This document shows, one piece after another, positions 1-11,625 of a stretch of DNA of 64,000 nucleotides. The stretch covers positions 19,531 through 83,530 of the forward strand of contig JAAMXP010000923.1 in the NCBI GenBank assembly GCA_019693395.1, in the 5' to 3' direction. Source of the stretch: Ettlia oleoabundans (taxonomy: Eukaryota; Chlorophyta; Chlorophyceae; Chlamydomonadales). Each line of letters opens with the position of its first letter. Position 1 is the first letter of the stretch. Under the pieces are notes generated by a model, which saw only the letters and a list, made by a program, of their open reading frames with translations, made no database searches and was not told where the DNA came from. The position numbers were made by a program, and so were the translations under genes.

Positions 1-1681
1 CGCTGTGCCAAGCAGGAACCGCTGGTATGCACCGCCAGCAGAGTTGCCGTTGGCTGCGCTGGGGGGCGCTCTGGCCTCACGCACAATGTCTGCCAGGGTG
101 ACAACTGCAAAGGACCGGTAGCAATGGGCAAACATTACTGCTAAGCCTGCCACCAGCACAGCACAGCACAGCACAGCAGAGCAGCAGGGGGTGGCACACA
201 AGCTCGGTGGTAGTCCAGGTGGGCACAAGCTAAGAGTGCAAAGCGCCAGGTGCTTGTGCTGACACAGCAAAGCTGCTGAGCTGCAGTGGCATTCAAGGTG
301 TTCAGGATGAGTGTAACAATTTTGCAGCAGCAGGCTCACCCACTGCGCGCTGGCCACCTCCCTGTGTCCCAGGCAGGCACGCCACCACATCCTGCAGGTT
401 CTGTGGCACCCAGCTGGCCAGCACTTGCCGCAGCTGCTCCACATTGGCCGCCTCTCGCAGCTGCAGGCACAACAAGGGATAAGAGGAGGTGCAAGACTTG
501 GGCTTAGGTTGGCCACACCTTGGTGTCACACCCACCTGCCACGTGACACTACCTAGGGTGGCAGCCATGGCATCCCTGCCGCCGAACAAGCAGCTCCTGT
601 GTGCCACCAAAGCTGCCCTCATGTGTGGTGCTGCAAACAACAGTGCTGCCGTATTACCTGCCGCACCAGCCCCACATCCTTGCCAAGGTTGAGGTGTGGC
701 AGGTTGAGCATGGTGTCATCGCCAAGGCCTGCAGCCACTCAAGTTGGGGATTCAATGCGTTTGAAACTAACCTAAGCACCAATTGCTATTGTAGCCAAAT
801 AATGGCCCCCCGTGTGTGGCGCACATGCGTGTACTACATGCGCACTGCGTGCTTTTTGATGCAGCTGGCAACAGGGCTGGCAACACGGGTTAGTGAACTG
901 GCGAGCCCACCCACCTCGCTGCTGCTTCCAGATGATGCCAATGTCGCGTACAACTGCCGCCTCCACAGCCAGGTCAAAGGAACCCAGGTGCTCGCGCTTG
1001 CCGCTAACTGCACAGCACAACAGCCAAACAGTACCAGGGAAGGGCAGATGCGTGGTTTGGGGCACGGCAGGGAGTCCGGGATAGCAGCACAGGTGACACC
1101 CATATCGCATAGACCCAGCAACCGCCTCATGCATGCCCCGAAGATGCGTGGTTTGGGGCACGGCAGGGAGTCCGGGATAGCAGCACAGGTGACACCCATA
1201 TCGCATAGACCCAGCAACCGCCTCATGCATGCCCCGGTCCAAAGCAAGCCAGGCGGCCTCACCCACCTATGATGGTGGCCCTGTATTTCTTGATGTTGCT
1301 GATGTGTGCCACACCAAGGAAATTCGTGCTTCGGGCACTTGGCATGCCCTTGTCCTTTTTATTTGATGCTGTGGAACCCTGCTGGTCTGGCTGATGCTGC
1401 ATCTGTGGCAGCAGGGCTTCTGGCGGTGGCTGTGCTGTAGGTGATGATTGTGGTTGCATGTGGCAGGCCATCAGCAGGGGGTCCCTGACAAGCGCGTCGA
1501 AAGCCTGCTGCTGAGCTGCGACTGGGTTGTGCACGCCTGGCACCAGGTGAACAGCTGGCATGCCCGACGTGGTGCATTGCTGTTGCTGCTGCTGCAGCTG
1601 CTGCTGCGCCACACTTTCCAATTGCATCAGGACCGGGAACACTTTAAGGGAACCTTCCGCCCTTCCGCTCCCTGCTAACAA
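1..1681 (-). CDS. AP2/ERF-domain transcription factor, partial
   Basis: The gene runs off the left edge. Five exons join in phase with GT-AG borders: 1267-1681, 915-1007, 658-728, 358-460 and 1-104. An AP2/ERF DNA-binding domain is split over the first three: NFLGVAHISNIKKYRATI (first strands, about residues 118-135), then GKREHLGSFDLAVEAAVVRD (third strand and start of the helix), then LNLPHLNL, the usual end of the domain. Upstream of it the protein is Gln-rich. In plants this family consists of nuclear DNA-binding regulators; no target can be inferred here. The start at 1681 is the first in-frame ATG of exon 1. Exons 4 and 5 (LREAANVEQLRQVLASWVPQ; VTLADIVREARAPP) are not recognised. Intron 1 carries a perfect 96-bp tandem duplication. 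Family assignment is by motif pattern only. Confidence 0.7.
1047..1238. repeat. Perfect 96-bp tandem duplication (two copies) in AP2 gene intron 1
   Basis: Copies at 1047-1142 and 1143-1238 appear identical, with period 96. Both lie inside the intron between AP2 exons 1 and 2 (1008-1266). The unit has no stop in some frames, so it creates long spurious reading frames on both strands. Identity suggests a recent duplication or an assembly artefact. Confidence 0.9.
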
Positions 1682-2090
1682 GGCGACTGTGGCATGCTGG
1701 TGGAGCGCTGGCGGTGGCAGCAGCTTGCGGTAATCCCTTCAAGGACGCGGGCGGATGCCGCGCATGCCGGTACACTGGCCTTTAGCACTGCGTTAAGGCT
1801 GCCCGCTCGGCGCAAACGACGCAAACGCCCATCGGCATCTCCGAAACTTAGCCCAACCAAGAGACGGTACCCTGCGGGTTTTAGATATGAAACCTTGTTA
1901 TGACGTGACGTGATGACCTCCTGGGTTTAGCGTTGTTGTGAGCACAATGAGGGGTTGGTACTGCTCTGTACTGCCTGGAGTTGCCGCACCCGTGGATGCG
2001 AAGGGTTGCCACTCAAACAAGCATTCCCTCATCCAGTGTTCTGACAACAACAACAAATTGGGTCCGCAGCCGTAGAAATCCTTCCTACTA
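1682..2090. promoter_or_regulatory. Divergent intergenic region between AP2 gene and SEH1
   Basis: About 400 bp separate the divergent AP2 gene (minus) and SEH1 (plus). It must hold both promoters and 5' leaders. I see no TATA box or repeated element that I could defend. Confidence 0.4.
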
Positions 2091-3313
2091 TTGATGACGT
2101 CCCTCGGCGCAAGCGCCGTTGCGGTCGCCTATGATGCAGCGCACACGCGTTTGGCCGTGGTTGATGCTTCAAACCGGCTCAACATATATTACCGAGAGTG
2201 CAATGGTTGGGCGCTGTTTTCAACCAGTTCTATGGCAGAAGGCCTGCATGTGACAACCCTTTCATGGGCTCCTGGCGAGTTTGGCGGCGTTGTGGCAGCG
2301 GGCGCGGCAGATGGCAGCGTGGTCGTGTGGCAACAGGTGCCAGGGGAGCAGGCGTGGCGCTCTGTGGCGGCACTGAAGGAGGCTACACTAGCAGTGCAGG
2401 ACCTTTCATTTGCGCCGTCGGAGCTGGGCCTGCTGCTGGCGGTGGCCTATGCTGATGGCGTCGTCAGGTATTCCCCGCGTGTCTGCTGCCACTTGTGTAG
2501 TGGCATCAGCCATGCCAGCCATCACGTGGGAAGTGCATGGCTTGCAGACATGCCAACTCCAGGGTTGGGGGGTGGGGCTGTGGCTGTCCCCGTTTTGAAG
2601 AGCCGAACGATAGCCGTTTCTCATGCCGCTTCAGGTTTCTTGAAGCATCAAGTGTGCTGTCCCCTACCAGCTGGGAGCTGCAAAACCTTTTAAAACTTGG
2701 CGGCAGCAATGGCAACAGCAGCAGTGGCGCGGCTACCGCGCTTTGCTGGCGGCAACGTGCTGCAGGATTGCCCCCGTTGTTGCTAGTTGGCACAGCTGCA
2801 GCTGGGGCTCAAATTTGGATGTACCAACAGTCGTTAATGCGCTGGGAGCAGACAGCCATACTCGGCAGCATGCAGGTATGGCGTTGGCCTGCCATAGGCC
2901 ACCTTTGTTGTCATTAGTGCCAGCCATGTCACCAGCAGGGATTCCAGCACGAACAACTCACCTCTGCCTGTGTATCGTGGTGCTTTTTTTGTTTGTAGGA
3001 CTATGGTGGGCAGCCGGTGTCAGATGTGGCATGGGCACCAGGGATGGGGCGGCACAGCGACATTGTGGCAGTGGCAGCTGGCTCTGTGGTGCTGCTGTGG
3101 GAGCTGCGGGGTGCTCTAGATGATATGCAGGTGGAGCAGCGGGCACGGCTGCAGCACAAATCAAGCGTATGGCAGGTGGAATGGAACCTGCTGGGCAGCT
3201 GGCTTGCAGCCTCCACAGAGGGGGGGGAGGTGTGCATGTGGCGGCCAGATTTGACTGGCGAGTGGCTCTTGCTGAGTCGTGTGTTGAGCAGCGAGCATGC
3301 AGTCGCGGCGTGA
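2091..3313 (+). CDS. SEH1: Nucleoporin SEH1-like WD40 protein
   Basis: Three exons, 2091-2467, 2635-2875 and 2999-3313, give a 310-aa protein with all phases consistent. SEH1 is a seven-blade WD40 propeller that sits in the Nup107-160 (Y) complex of the nuclear pore scaffold and in the GATOR2/SEA complex. The signature stretch LSFAPSELGLLLAVAYADG followed by VVRFLEASSVLSPTSWELQ matches the SEH1 family pattern (FAPkhxGLxLAxxxADGxVRxYEA...W.LQ). WD-like blade ends are visible (SVVVWQQ, SVVLLWELR, EVCMWRPD). The length is slightly below that of animal SEH1 (about 360 aa). The start is the first ATG of a clean exon. SEC13 is the closest alternative, but the VVRFLEA block favours SEH1. Confidence 0.85.
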
Positions 3314-4517
3314 TATCTCTGCTTGCAACGATTGCTGCTTGTAATGATCAGCTGGCTGTCGTACCTTAAGGCTGCCTTAGCTGCCGACTTACTTGTGCTT
3401 TCTACGTGTTGCTGTGTTGCTGTTTGCTGCTTCTAGTGGCGCCAGCATGGACTCAACAGGTATCCCCCTCCCGCCTCAGCATAGAATTGCAGTTACTGCA
3501 GGGACTCACAAGGTGCATGCATTCCGACTGAGAAAAGCAAACCCACGATGCAAGCAAGCCTGCAAGCTTGACGCTGCAATGTTTGCTGTGCTGGCGCAAG
3601 GGCTGCGTGGCGACCTGGCGGGTCCCCCAGCATGCTGCTGCCAGGAACTCGCACTTTGAACTTGTTTGAAGTGGTGGTGGGTGTGCCCAAGCAGCACTTT
3701 TGCGGCAAACGCGGCGGCCGAAGACCTAGGGAGAGCGAAGAGCGTCGTGACAGGAGCGGGGGTTGGGGGACGAGCAGGCAGCGGGTCGGCCCAGCGCCGC
3801 CTGTACTGCCGGCTTTACCGCGGCAGCGCGCTGTTACAATGCGATTGCGATCGGCAGAACATCGTCTGCATCGCCATGCTTTCGCCGTGGTGGAGGAACT
3901 TGAATTCAGCATGTACTATACTGCTAGAGTCACAGCCATCCCGCACACTTGAGGGCCAGTGTGCGGTTGCTGCCCATGTAGGGGTGTATTGTTTTATCTC
4001 TACCTATGCAGCTACTACCCACCAGCTCGGGCGGTCCACCGCACGCGGTGACCAGGCAGTCAAGGCGAAAAAACCAGCCCTGGAGGTGCCAGACTACTGC
4101 ACCCTTCAGTGCGGTGAATACAGTGGTCCTCAGGGGCGACCAGCAGCGTTTCACGCACCAGTGCCGCCTGGCCGGTGGCCAAACGCCGCAAGTGTGATGA
4201 AGCCGCATTTGCTAACTCTATTGTTGCTCGATGGCAGCACCGGCAGCATATGCAGAAGTGTTGCCCACACCTGCTGTACCCCCTGAAACAGATTCAGCAG
4301 GTTTTAGCGCTCAACCCCTTGTTAAGTTCTTTGGGCAGCAAGTTGTGCTACAAACGCAGATTGCCGTTCTCTTATCTGTAGGCTTGATCTTGGCAGCGGA
4401 CCGCGCCATCTACATGTGTCACAAACGCAGTGTTTGTGATGTGACACAGCAGTGCTGGACCCCCAGGACACTCCACATCAGACACCCAGCCCCAACATTG
4501 TGCGCTTGCCTCGGTAC
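3314..4517. other. Stretch with no recognised gene (SEH1 3' side)
   Basis: About 1.2 kb. It holds the 3' untranslated part of SEH1 and sequence upstream of the zinc-finger locus. Open frames here (for example 3666-4286 plus) have no recognisable domain or clean splice logic. A possible small first exon starts at ATG 4231 and ends at a GT near 4302, but its phase does not fit the next exon. Confidence 0.4.
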
Positions 4518-6420
4518 TATGCAGAGTGTCATGGAGCCGGCTGCTAAACGGCAGCGGCTGACTCAGAGTACAGACCTGCACCAGCCGCAGCGTGCTGTGG
4601 CGTTTGGCCAGGGCGCCCAACTGCCACCATGCATGGCGCTTGGCTGCCAACCTGGCCTAGCACTGGATGCACCTGTGGCACCAAATTGTGGGCCTGAGTC
4701 AGCACAGCCTGAGCCCTGCCCCGCCCCGGAGGCCACCTGCACGCCTGACTCCCCGCTGCTCACACCTGCTGCCAGCAACGAAGTCCCGCAGCAGGCGGGC
4801 AGAATGAGGGCAAGTATTGGGCCCCCGCCGCAGCCTATGGGTGCACAAGATGGCTTCACATTGCTCTTAACGTATGATTCAACCATAGATCAGCAGCAGT
4901 GCTGCCTGCAGCAATGTGCGATGACTGTCACCAGCAAAAACACAGCCATGGCCCAACATCGCAGCCATAATATCCGTCAGCACGTGGTGTTGCTCGTAGA
5001 GGACAGGAAGCACAAGGGGCAGGACAGCAGGAAAGCGAGTCAGTGCCCCAGGTGCAGCAGCAGCTACAGAATGCCGAGAAGCGTCAGGAGGGGCAGGAGG
5101 GTCATCAGCAGCACCAACAGCTGGAACAGCAACAGAAAGTTGATGCCCAACAGGAGCAGCAGCATACAACATGTGATGAGGATCATCATCAAGGTCAGCA
5201 TCAGGATCAGCAGCATACAGCTGTTGAGCTGGGGCAGGAGTTGAAGCCGGACCACCAGCAGGAGGCGGAGGTGCCAGCACAGCAGGAGCAGCAGTGCCAG
5301 AGCCAGCGGGGGTGAGTTGAAGTGGCTCCTGTGCAGTACAAGCCCAGGGGAGAGGACTTATTCAGGCTGTACCGCCACCTGGGCCCCCTGCGTAGAGGTG
5401 AGTGGGGTGGGCTTGGGTACGGTGTGCCGCAGCAATGCCAGTGCCGGTCGTGGCATGACAGCTCCTGCCCTGCAAGGCGGCCCAGCTGCATCCTTACAGG
5501 CTGCGGCATGAGATTGTCACTTGCTTGCTGTGTATCGAGCGGGGCGGCTACCCTCCCTAGACACCCAAGCTTGCCATCTAGGAATGCCTGTGGCTGCTCA
5601 TGTTGCAGGTGAAGCAATCAGTGGCAGTGGTGGCGGGCCGAACCAGCAGCAGCACGAGGGCCAGCCGGCGCAAGCCAGCCAAGCTGCCAAGCAGTGCAGC
5701 TACTGTGGGTCCCTGCAGCCTGGCCCCCCTGGCACAACATACGCTTGGCGACGGCACTCCACCAACAATGCACAGCTGCTTTGCGGTCTGTGCTGTTATC
5801 GTGCAAAGAAGTGTGACGGCGCAGCAGTGCCTGACGCAGAGCAGCAGCACAGGTGGCTGCGGCATCAGTGCCAGCACAAACGTGCGCAACAGCCTCAACA
5901 CCACCCCGAGCAGCAGCCACCACAGTTAGAGGAGGTGGTGGGGGGTGACCAGCGCGAAGAACTGCAAGGTGCTGGTGCAGAGCAGCAGGATCACCTGCGG
6001 TGCAGCAACTGCGGTACCGATGAGGCGGGCCCCACCCCCACCTACCCCTGGCGCAAGCACAGCGTCACTGGTGCACGGCTGTGCAAGCACTGCTGGCTGC
6101 ACTAGCGCAAGAACCACGGCTTCCTGCCAGACCTGCAGCACCAGCAGCAGCAGGATGTAATGCCCCAGCCAAAGACAGCAACCCTGCTTGTCGCGGCGGC
6201 AGCAATGCAGGGGGCCGCTGGGGCAGGTGGAGCAGCGGCAGCCGCGGCAAAGCCACCAGCTGATGATGTAGAGTTTGGCGAAGCAAAAGCTGACGGTGAG
6301 GAGCAACTGCGGTGCAGCCACTGCGGTGCCGATCAGGCGGGCCCCACCCCCACCTACCCCTAGCGCAAGCACAGTATCACTGGTGCACGGCTGTGCAAGC
6401 ACTGCTGGCTGCCAACGCAA
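4518..6420 (+). CDS. GATA-like multi-zinc-finger locus with in-frame TAG codons
   Basis: The exon starting near 4518-4531 begins MEPAAKRQRL, a basic nuclear-localisation-like start. A Gln-rich exon follows from about 5052 (acceptor CCCCAG). The main exon runs from 5609. It carries repeated Cys4 fingers of the form C-x2-C ... W-R-x-H-S ... L-C-x2-C at about 5694-5813 (CSYC/CGLC), 6001-6105 (CSNC/CKHC) and 6312-6410 (CSHC/CKHC). The stretch PWRKHSVTGARLCKHC resembles the GATA finger core; the loop is longer than the canonical 17-20 residues. The frame meets TAG at 6103-6105, just after finger 2, and TAG at 6361-6363 replaces the core Trp of finger 3. Between the two stops the same frame stays open, so this looks like recent decay or a product truncated after finger 2. 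Exon joins between 4870 and 5609 are not resolved. Function as a DNA-binding protein is inference. Confidence 0.5.
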
Positions 6421-7180
6421 GAACCACGGCTTCCTGTCAGACCTGCCGCCGCCGCCGCAGCAGCCTTGCAAACAGGCCGCTGAAGTGCAGCTCCAAACAG
6501 GGCTGCAGCAAGCAGAGCAGTCCCTCAAGGATTTGTTCCATCACCTGCTCCGGGCTGCAAGACAGCCGCCGGTTGCCGCTGCCTCGGGGCGGACTGTTGA
6601 GCTGGTGGGAGGTTTTTGGGGGTTGCTGCTCATGCGGCCGCCGGAGCAGCAATCTAGAAAGGTGGGCAGTTGCAGGGGGTGCCGGCTGAAATGCCGCAAT
6701 GGTTTATTCTGGGCTGTGCTTATGCGAGGCATACTGTGCCCAGCGCTGGTTGGGGTCTACCTCGATGGCGCTGCAGGGGGTGCCAGCCAGTTGGGGCTTA
6801 TCAGTTTATCAGTGATCCTCACCATTTTGATTCTAGCTCTTGCTTGCGCTGGGACATACGTTGCAGGAAGCTCACATCTGGCAGCTGCTGAGTCAGGGTG
6901 AGCATGGCGCATTGGCCCAGATGATGCAAACAGCGCTTCGGGTGGCCCTTGGCTGACTAGGCTGCCCCCGGCTTCGTCGAGGCGAGTACCCGCTGGTCGG
7001 CCTGTCACAGCTGCTGCCCCGCAGCATCTGTGCGTGGACCTCAAGCTCCTTGAGCGGTATATGTCCAAACTGAACCTGCTAGTGGTACAGAGAGGTTTAT
7101 ACCCTAGGTGCACTCTTCTGTAACGCTAGCTGATAGTGAGCAAGCGGCTCGCGGATGGAACAAGGGCCGGCGGCAGCGTC
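6421..7180. other. Stretch with no resolved gene between zinc-finger locus and RS protein
   Basis: About 760 bp. Sequence after the third finger continues a Gln/Leu-rich reading frame to 6901 but with a shifted frame relative to finger 2. A short open stretch around 6961-7110 (plus) reads HLCVDLKLLERYMSKLNLLV; it could be an exon, but I found no matching splice partners. Confidence 0.35.
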
Positions 7181-9820
7181 ATGTCAGCGCCAGCAGCGCA
7201 CCGTTGCCATTCATGTGCGACCAGAAAGCAGAGGGTGCTGATCGGCGAAATGGATGAAGATCAGGCGCACGCTCTTTACAACGACTTCTCGGCTGTAGAT
7301 GCCGGGGCCAGATTCAAGCAGGTGGGCTTGATGGAGCCACAGGCGGCTGTTAATACTTCTGTAGAATATAACACCGCGCAGTAAGCCATTTGATGGCGCC
7401 AAGTCGTGCCAACAACACAGGCACTGCTGCCACCCCGCCCGTCACTGCCGCTGATGGTGCAGGGCATAGGTTTTGCAGGCCGCGGCGTCAAGGCACGTCT
7501 TCCAGGTGGCTACAACGAGGACCAAGACGATGATGATGTGATTGCCAAGAATCGGCGCATCCGTGCCGCGTTGTATGGCGGCAGCTTGGAGGAGCGGGTG
7601 GGCTGCGGCAGGCTGGCTTAGGGAGCGGGTCAAGGGACGGCTGGCCCGCGACAAAGTGGGAGCACTTGCGCTCTCGCTGCATCTTTGTCCTCTTTGCACA
7701 TGTCAGAGTGTTCCAGGCTTACATCCACTTGGCAATGCTGCGCTTCCCACAATTCCTCCATAGTGCAGGACGAGCGTGATGATGGATATGACAGCGACAC
7801 GGCAGCGGCAGTACAGCGGCGGCTAGCACAGCTCAAAAGGGAGCACAAGGGGGCTCGACAGGGGGACGCCGTGCAGCTGCCAGAGAAGTTGTACGATGAG
7901 CGCCTTGAGCAGAAGCAGCTGAGGCAGCAGCGCCAGCAGCAACGAAGCCGAAGCCGAAGCCCAGGCAGGAGCAGGAGCAGAAGCAGGGACCGGCAGGGTC
8001 GGCAGCATCGGAGTCGCAGCAGGGAGCGACGCCGCTACAGGAGCCGCAGCCGGCATCGGCGGGATGAGCACCGGCGGCACCACCGCAGCCGGAGCAGGGA
8101 CAGACAGCCTAATGGCACTGACCGGCGATGCCACAGCCGCAGCCAGGGCCGCGAGGGGCGGCGGCGTAGCAGGAGCCGGGAGCAGCGGCGGCACAATGAG
8201 CGGGGGGGCAGCCATGGTGGTAGATCAACCGCTGCGCCTGCTGGCAAGGGTAATGGTGGCACTGCTGCTAGTGCAGGCACTGCTGGGCTGCAGCGATATG
8301 ACTTTGAGGCGCTGATTCCCGGGTACTGCGATATGAACGTAGCTCAGGTGTGCTGAAACAAGGGGAGGGGTGGTGGTGTTGGTGTGTGTGTGTGTGGGGG
8401 GGGGNNNNNGGACTGATGGTACCTCTTGTTCCTGGGCATGTTGCAGTATATCGCTGCAGCGGGGGCGCCTGCTGTGGCTGAAGATCATGTCTTCTGATAG
8501 AGCACCAATATCGCTTGCGCCTGCCCCTGCTGGTAGCAACAGTGCTCAATGCATGTGAAGCAAGCTTGTACGTCTGCCTGCTTGCATGTTCTGCCGTTGC
8601 CAGGCACCCACATATCCTACTGCCCATCATCTGCTGAAATCTTGCCTTCACATCCCTTTCCGTTTGCTGTGCAGAGGCTGCGGGCCAAGACTCAATACCT
8701 GCTGGAACGCAGTACAGCACAAGACCAGCGGCGAGGTGGGTGTGGTGGTGTGAGTGGGTGGGGTTTGGGGGGTGTACGCGCTTAAGGGCAGCAGACACAT
8801 AACCTGGAAAACTGGGCTGGGTGAAGCACCCGGGCAACCCTGGCGTTTGGCAGCATGTTGAGTCCTTCATAGCACCACACTATCTTCCGTCGTCACAGCT
8901 TCCCTCATGGCGCTGCCATGCGAGTTTGTCGGGCTGCTGGGCACCTGCCAACTGTGCATGCATGGCGGTAATGTTGCTGCAGAGCGCAGCAGGCAGGAGG
9001 GAGAGGAGGGAGGCGGTCAGCCGTGGACTCGCTTTCGGTTTGATGCCTCGGCTGAGCTGGAAGAGCACCGGGCAACTCCTGAGACAGGTGCACACACAGC
9101 AGCTGCTGCATGCCATTGCCATTTGCTCGCTGCTTGCGACGTGCACGGAAGGTTTCTGCTTTCACCGTGAACCCTTGATGTCTAGGGCCGCATTCAGGGA
9201 AATCTGGAGCCCGCGCTTACCGCACACAATGAGCAGCCGACAGCATTGTGCTGGCAGGTTGTATGCGTCTTAGCTGCAGGCTGATGTGGTGTGTCCTTCA
9301 TGCAGGTGCAATGGGAGGGGTTGGCAGCGAGGGTGACGAGGAGGATGAGACGGAAGCACGGCTGCTGGCCGGCCTCAACTCTGTTACCTTCAGGCAGAGC
9401 AATGCAGCCGCGGTGCAGCAGGAGCGAGACGATTCGCATGCAGCGGCCATCTTTGGTGGGGACCCTACAGCAGCGGCACGCCGCGTGCCCACAGCAGGCA
9501 TGGGCGGCAGCAGGTTGCCCGAAAGGGTTGGGCGGCAGGTGAGGGGCTCAGGCGGGACAGCGACAGCGGCCAGGGCGGCATCACCGGGACCTTTAGCAGC
9601 AGCGGTGGCGGCCAGAGGTACTGGGGCAGGGCTTGACCTGCCTACCTTGCTGGCTCAAGCAGAGGCGGAGGGTGCTGTGGTTGTACCAGCCGAGCAGGTA
9701 GCTGCATCGATGCAGCTGCAGCAGCAGACAGCCGGGGGGGCTAGCGGCAGTGTGGGGCCGTCCTGGAGGGAGCGTGCCTTGGCGGCCAAGTGTGCTAAGC
9801 AGCAGCAGGCACAGCACTAG
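7181..9820 (+). CDS. RS-domain protein, probably splicing-related
   Basis: Six exons join in phase: 7181-7321, 7463-7597, 7769-8347, 8675-8735, 8983-9087 and 9306-9820, giving 511 aa (ATG at 7250 would give 488). A dense RS/SR/RD dipeptide region lies about residues 140-225 and is rich in SRSRSP- and RSRSR-type runs. Around it are conserved-looking non-repetitive blocks: YNDFSAVDAGARFKQ, DDDDVIAKNRRIRAALYGGS, RYDFEALIPGYCDM, RLRAKTQYLLERS, PWTRFRFDASAELEEH and SWRERALAAK. RS domains mark nuclear proteins of the splicing machinery and are phosphorylated by SR kinases. I see no RRM, SURP or cyclophilin domain, so I cannot name the family. An assembly gap (five Ns after a G run) sits in the intron after exon 3. 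The terminal exon is Ala/Gly/Gln-rich. Exon structure is reliable; function is inferred from composition only. Confidence 0.7.
8405..8409. other. Assembly gap (N run)
   Basis: Five Ns follow a (GT)n then poly-G run at about 8370-8404 inside an intron of the RS-rich gene. The true length of the gap is unknown. Confidence 0.95.
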
Positions 9821-10658
9821 CAGCGCTATCAGGTCACTGATACTCGTTGTGGAAGCTGTTTGTAAGGCAGCAATCCATCAAGCTGCCTTGGCATAGCAGT
9901 AAACTTTACAGGGTAATTGTAGTCAGGTTTGGCGATGTATTGATGTTGGAACAAGTTGAGGCGTGGGGCAAAGCCAGTCATTACCAGGCATGCGGCGATG
10001 CCAGGAAAAAGCAGATGGCTAGAATACAGGAACGCACATAGGTCTGAATGTTGCACCCCAAAATGAGCCCAGGAAGCGCACTTGGCGCATGTGTGGAATA
10101 TGACAATGAGTCATGCACTACAGATCAGGGCAACACCGCTATTAACCAGCCAGTCAAGGGAAAACACGTTAGACAGAGAGACCAGGTGTCCAGACAGTGC
10201 TGCCGAGTATCAAGAAAGAGAAAAAATATCTGGCAAGGCAGCACTCAAGCTGCAACACAATAAGAGGCACATGGGCAGCTGGGCTCAATGATGCTCCCCG
10301 CCTCTTGTGGTGCAGTGAAGAGAACGCCAGGAGGCCCCCCTGATCTTGAAAATGTAGGAAATGCTGAAAGTCCACAAGCTGCGGCTACTGGCATACGCCT
10401 GCAGCACGCCTCCTCAAATGCCCCCTGGTCCCACCCAGGGACCACCTGCATGAGGAGCAGCGCAAGGAGCAGTACAATGAGCGTATGTGCGGCAAAGCAG
10501 ACGTGATGGTGGCAGCCAGCATGGTAGCGGCAACAGCCCTGCACAGACCGATCGTTCTACGCGTCCTGCCTCTTCAACTGTGAACTGTGAGACAGGCGCC
10601 CTCGCATTTCACATGGCAGTGGGGTGATGCTTGCGACACCCACCTTTGGTGATAGCAG
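9821..10658. other. Convergent intergenic region
   Basis: About 840 bp between the 3' ends of the RS-rich gene (plus) and the 229-aa gene (minus). TGTAA, the polyadenylation signal commonly reported in green algae, occurs at about 9859, just downstream of the plus-strand stop. Nothing else was recognised. Confidence 0.4.
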
Positions 10659-11625
10659 CTACCAGCTGTGGATGGAGCCAACCTTGCCCGTTGGTTCTGC
10701 CGACTTGGGCTTGACGTAGCGGCGCCCCTCGCCGCCCACCTTGACCGTTGGCTCCTCTTTCTTAAGCTTGAGGACGCGTGGCCCGTTGCCGCCCACCTTT
10801 GCTGTTGCCTCCATCTGCCCCGGCTTTCGATAGCAGTGCTCCTCACTTCCAGGCTTAGCCGGTGGATCTGCCAGCCTCTGCGGCCTGCGGTACTGGTAAG
10901 CACGGCCGGATGGTGCATAAGCCATGCCACCCTCACCAGCTGTTACCGCAAATGGCGAAGGCGCCTTGGCAGCGGCGGCCAAGCGCTGCTGCGTGGCGGC
11001 GCGCTTTGCAGCCAGGGAGTCGCTGTAAATGTCGTCCTCAAACACTGTGTTGCTGATCTGCACAAGAAGGCAGAGGGGCAGGAGTGATATAGTTTGCAGG
11101 AGTGGCAAACAGGGAATGTTCCCGCCCAGCAGCACAGTAACTGCTAGCTCCAAATATATGTACATCGATTCTGGCTGTCTCTCAGTGGCCTGCCACAAGC
11201 AGAAGTACCAAGACCTGCAACTGCAGCATCCCACCCACCTCACCTTGGTGGGTGTGGGGGGTGACATGTGGTGGGCGCTGTATTCGCTGCCGGAATCCCC
11301 TGCAATCGATCCTGGTCTGCTGCTGGACCGGCTGGTGAAGGGACTGTAATCACTGTCTGTGGCGAAAGGGCAGCCCGACCAGGTTTGCAGCAGCCGCGAC
11401 GTGTTCGCCGCCTGGGCAGACGCGGCGGCAGCTGCCGCGTAAGCATCATTGCTGTAGCCGTGCTCCGTGGGCTTGTCCACTACCCAGCGCTTGCGGTAGG
11501 GCGCGCTGGTGGCGTCAAACCTGCAGGGGATAAAGCGGCAATCTGGCAAAGTGTCTAATGAGGGCGACGCGGAGCGGCGGGGCCCGCACAGCTGCTTTCG
11601 GCGTCCCTCACCTGTCTTGTAACAT
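10659..11625 (-). CDS. Uncharacterised 229-aa protein with C-terminal KVGG repeats
   Basis: Three exons, 11612-11625, 11244-11520 and 10659-11057, join in phase. The first coding exon is only 14 nt (M-L-Q-D plus two bases), but the donor GTGAGG and the phase fit. The N-terminal half is rich in Ser, Ala and Tyr (YRKRWVVDKPTEHGYSNDAY). The C-terminal 60 residues hold three tandem units about 20 residues apart, each with a [TG]-x-KVG core followed by a basic segment: TAKVGGNGPRVLKLKK, TVKVGGEGRRYVKPKS and TGKVGS. The protein is basic, has no membrane segment and no catalytic motif that I recognise. The repeat layout is compatible with filament or nucleic-acid binding, but this is speculation. 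No family was recognised. Confidence 0.6.

Noticed and set aside
5308..5332. A 25-bp intron between the Gln-rich exon and the exon beginning YKPRGEDLF in the zinc-finger locus
   Set aside because: GTGAGT and GTGCAG borders are present, but the length is below that needed for splicing and the phase does not match.
6103..6363. TAG reassigned to glutamine, as in some ulvophyte algae
   Set aside because: Other genes in the window end at TAG exactly where their domain ends (for example the CCCH and fibrillin genes), so a changed nuclear code is unlikely.
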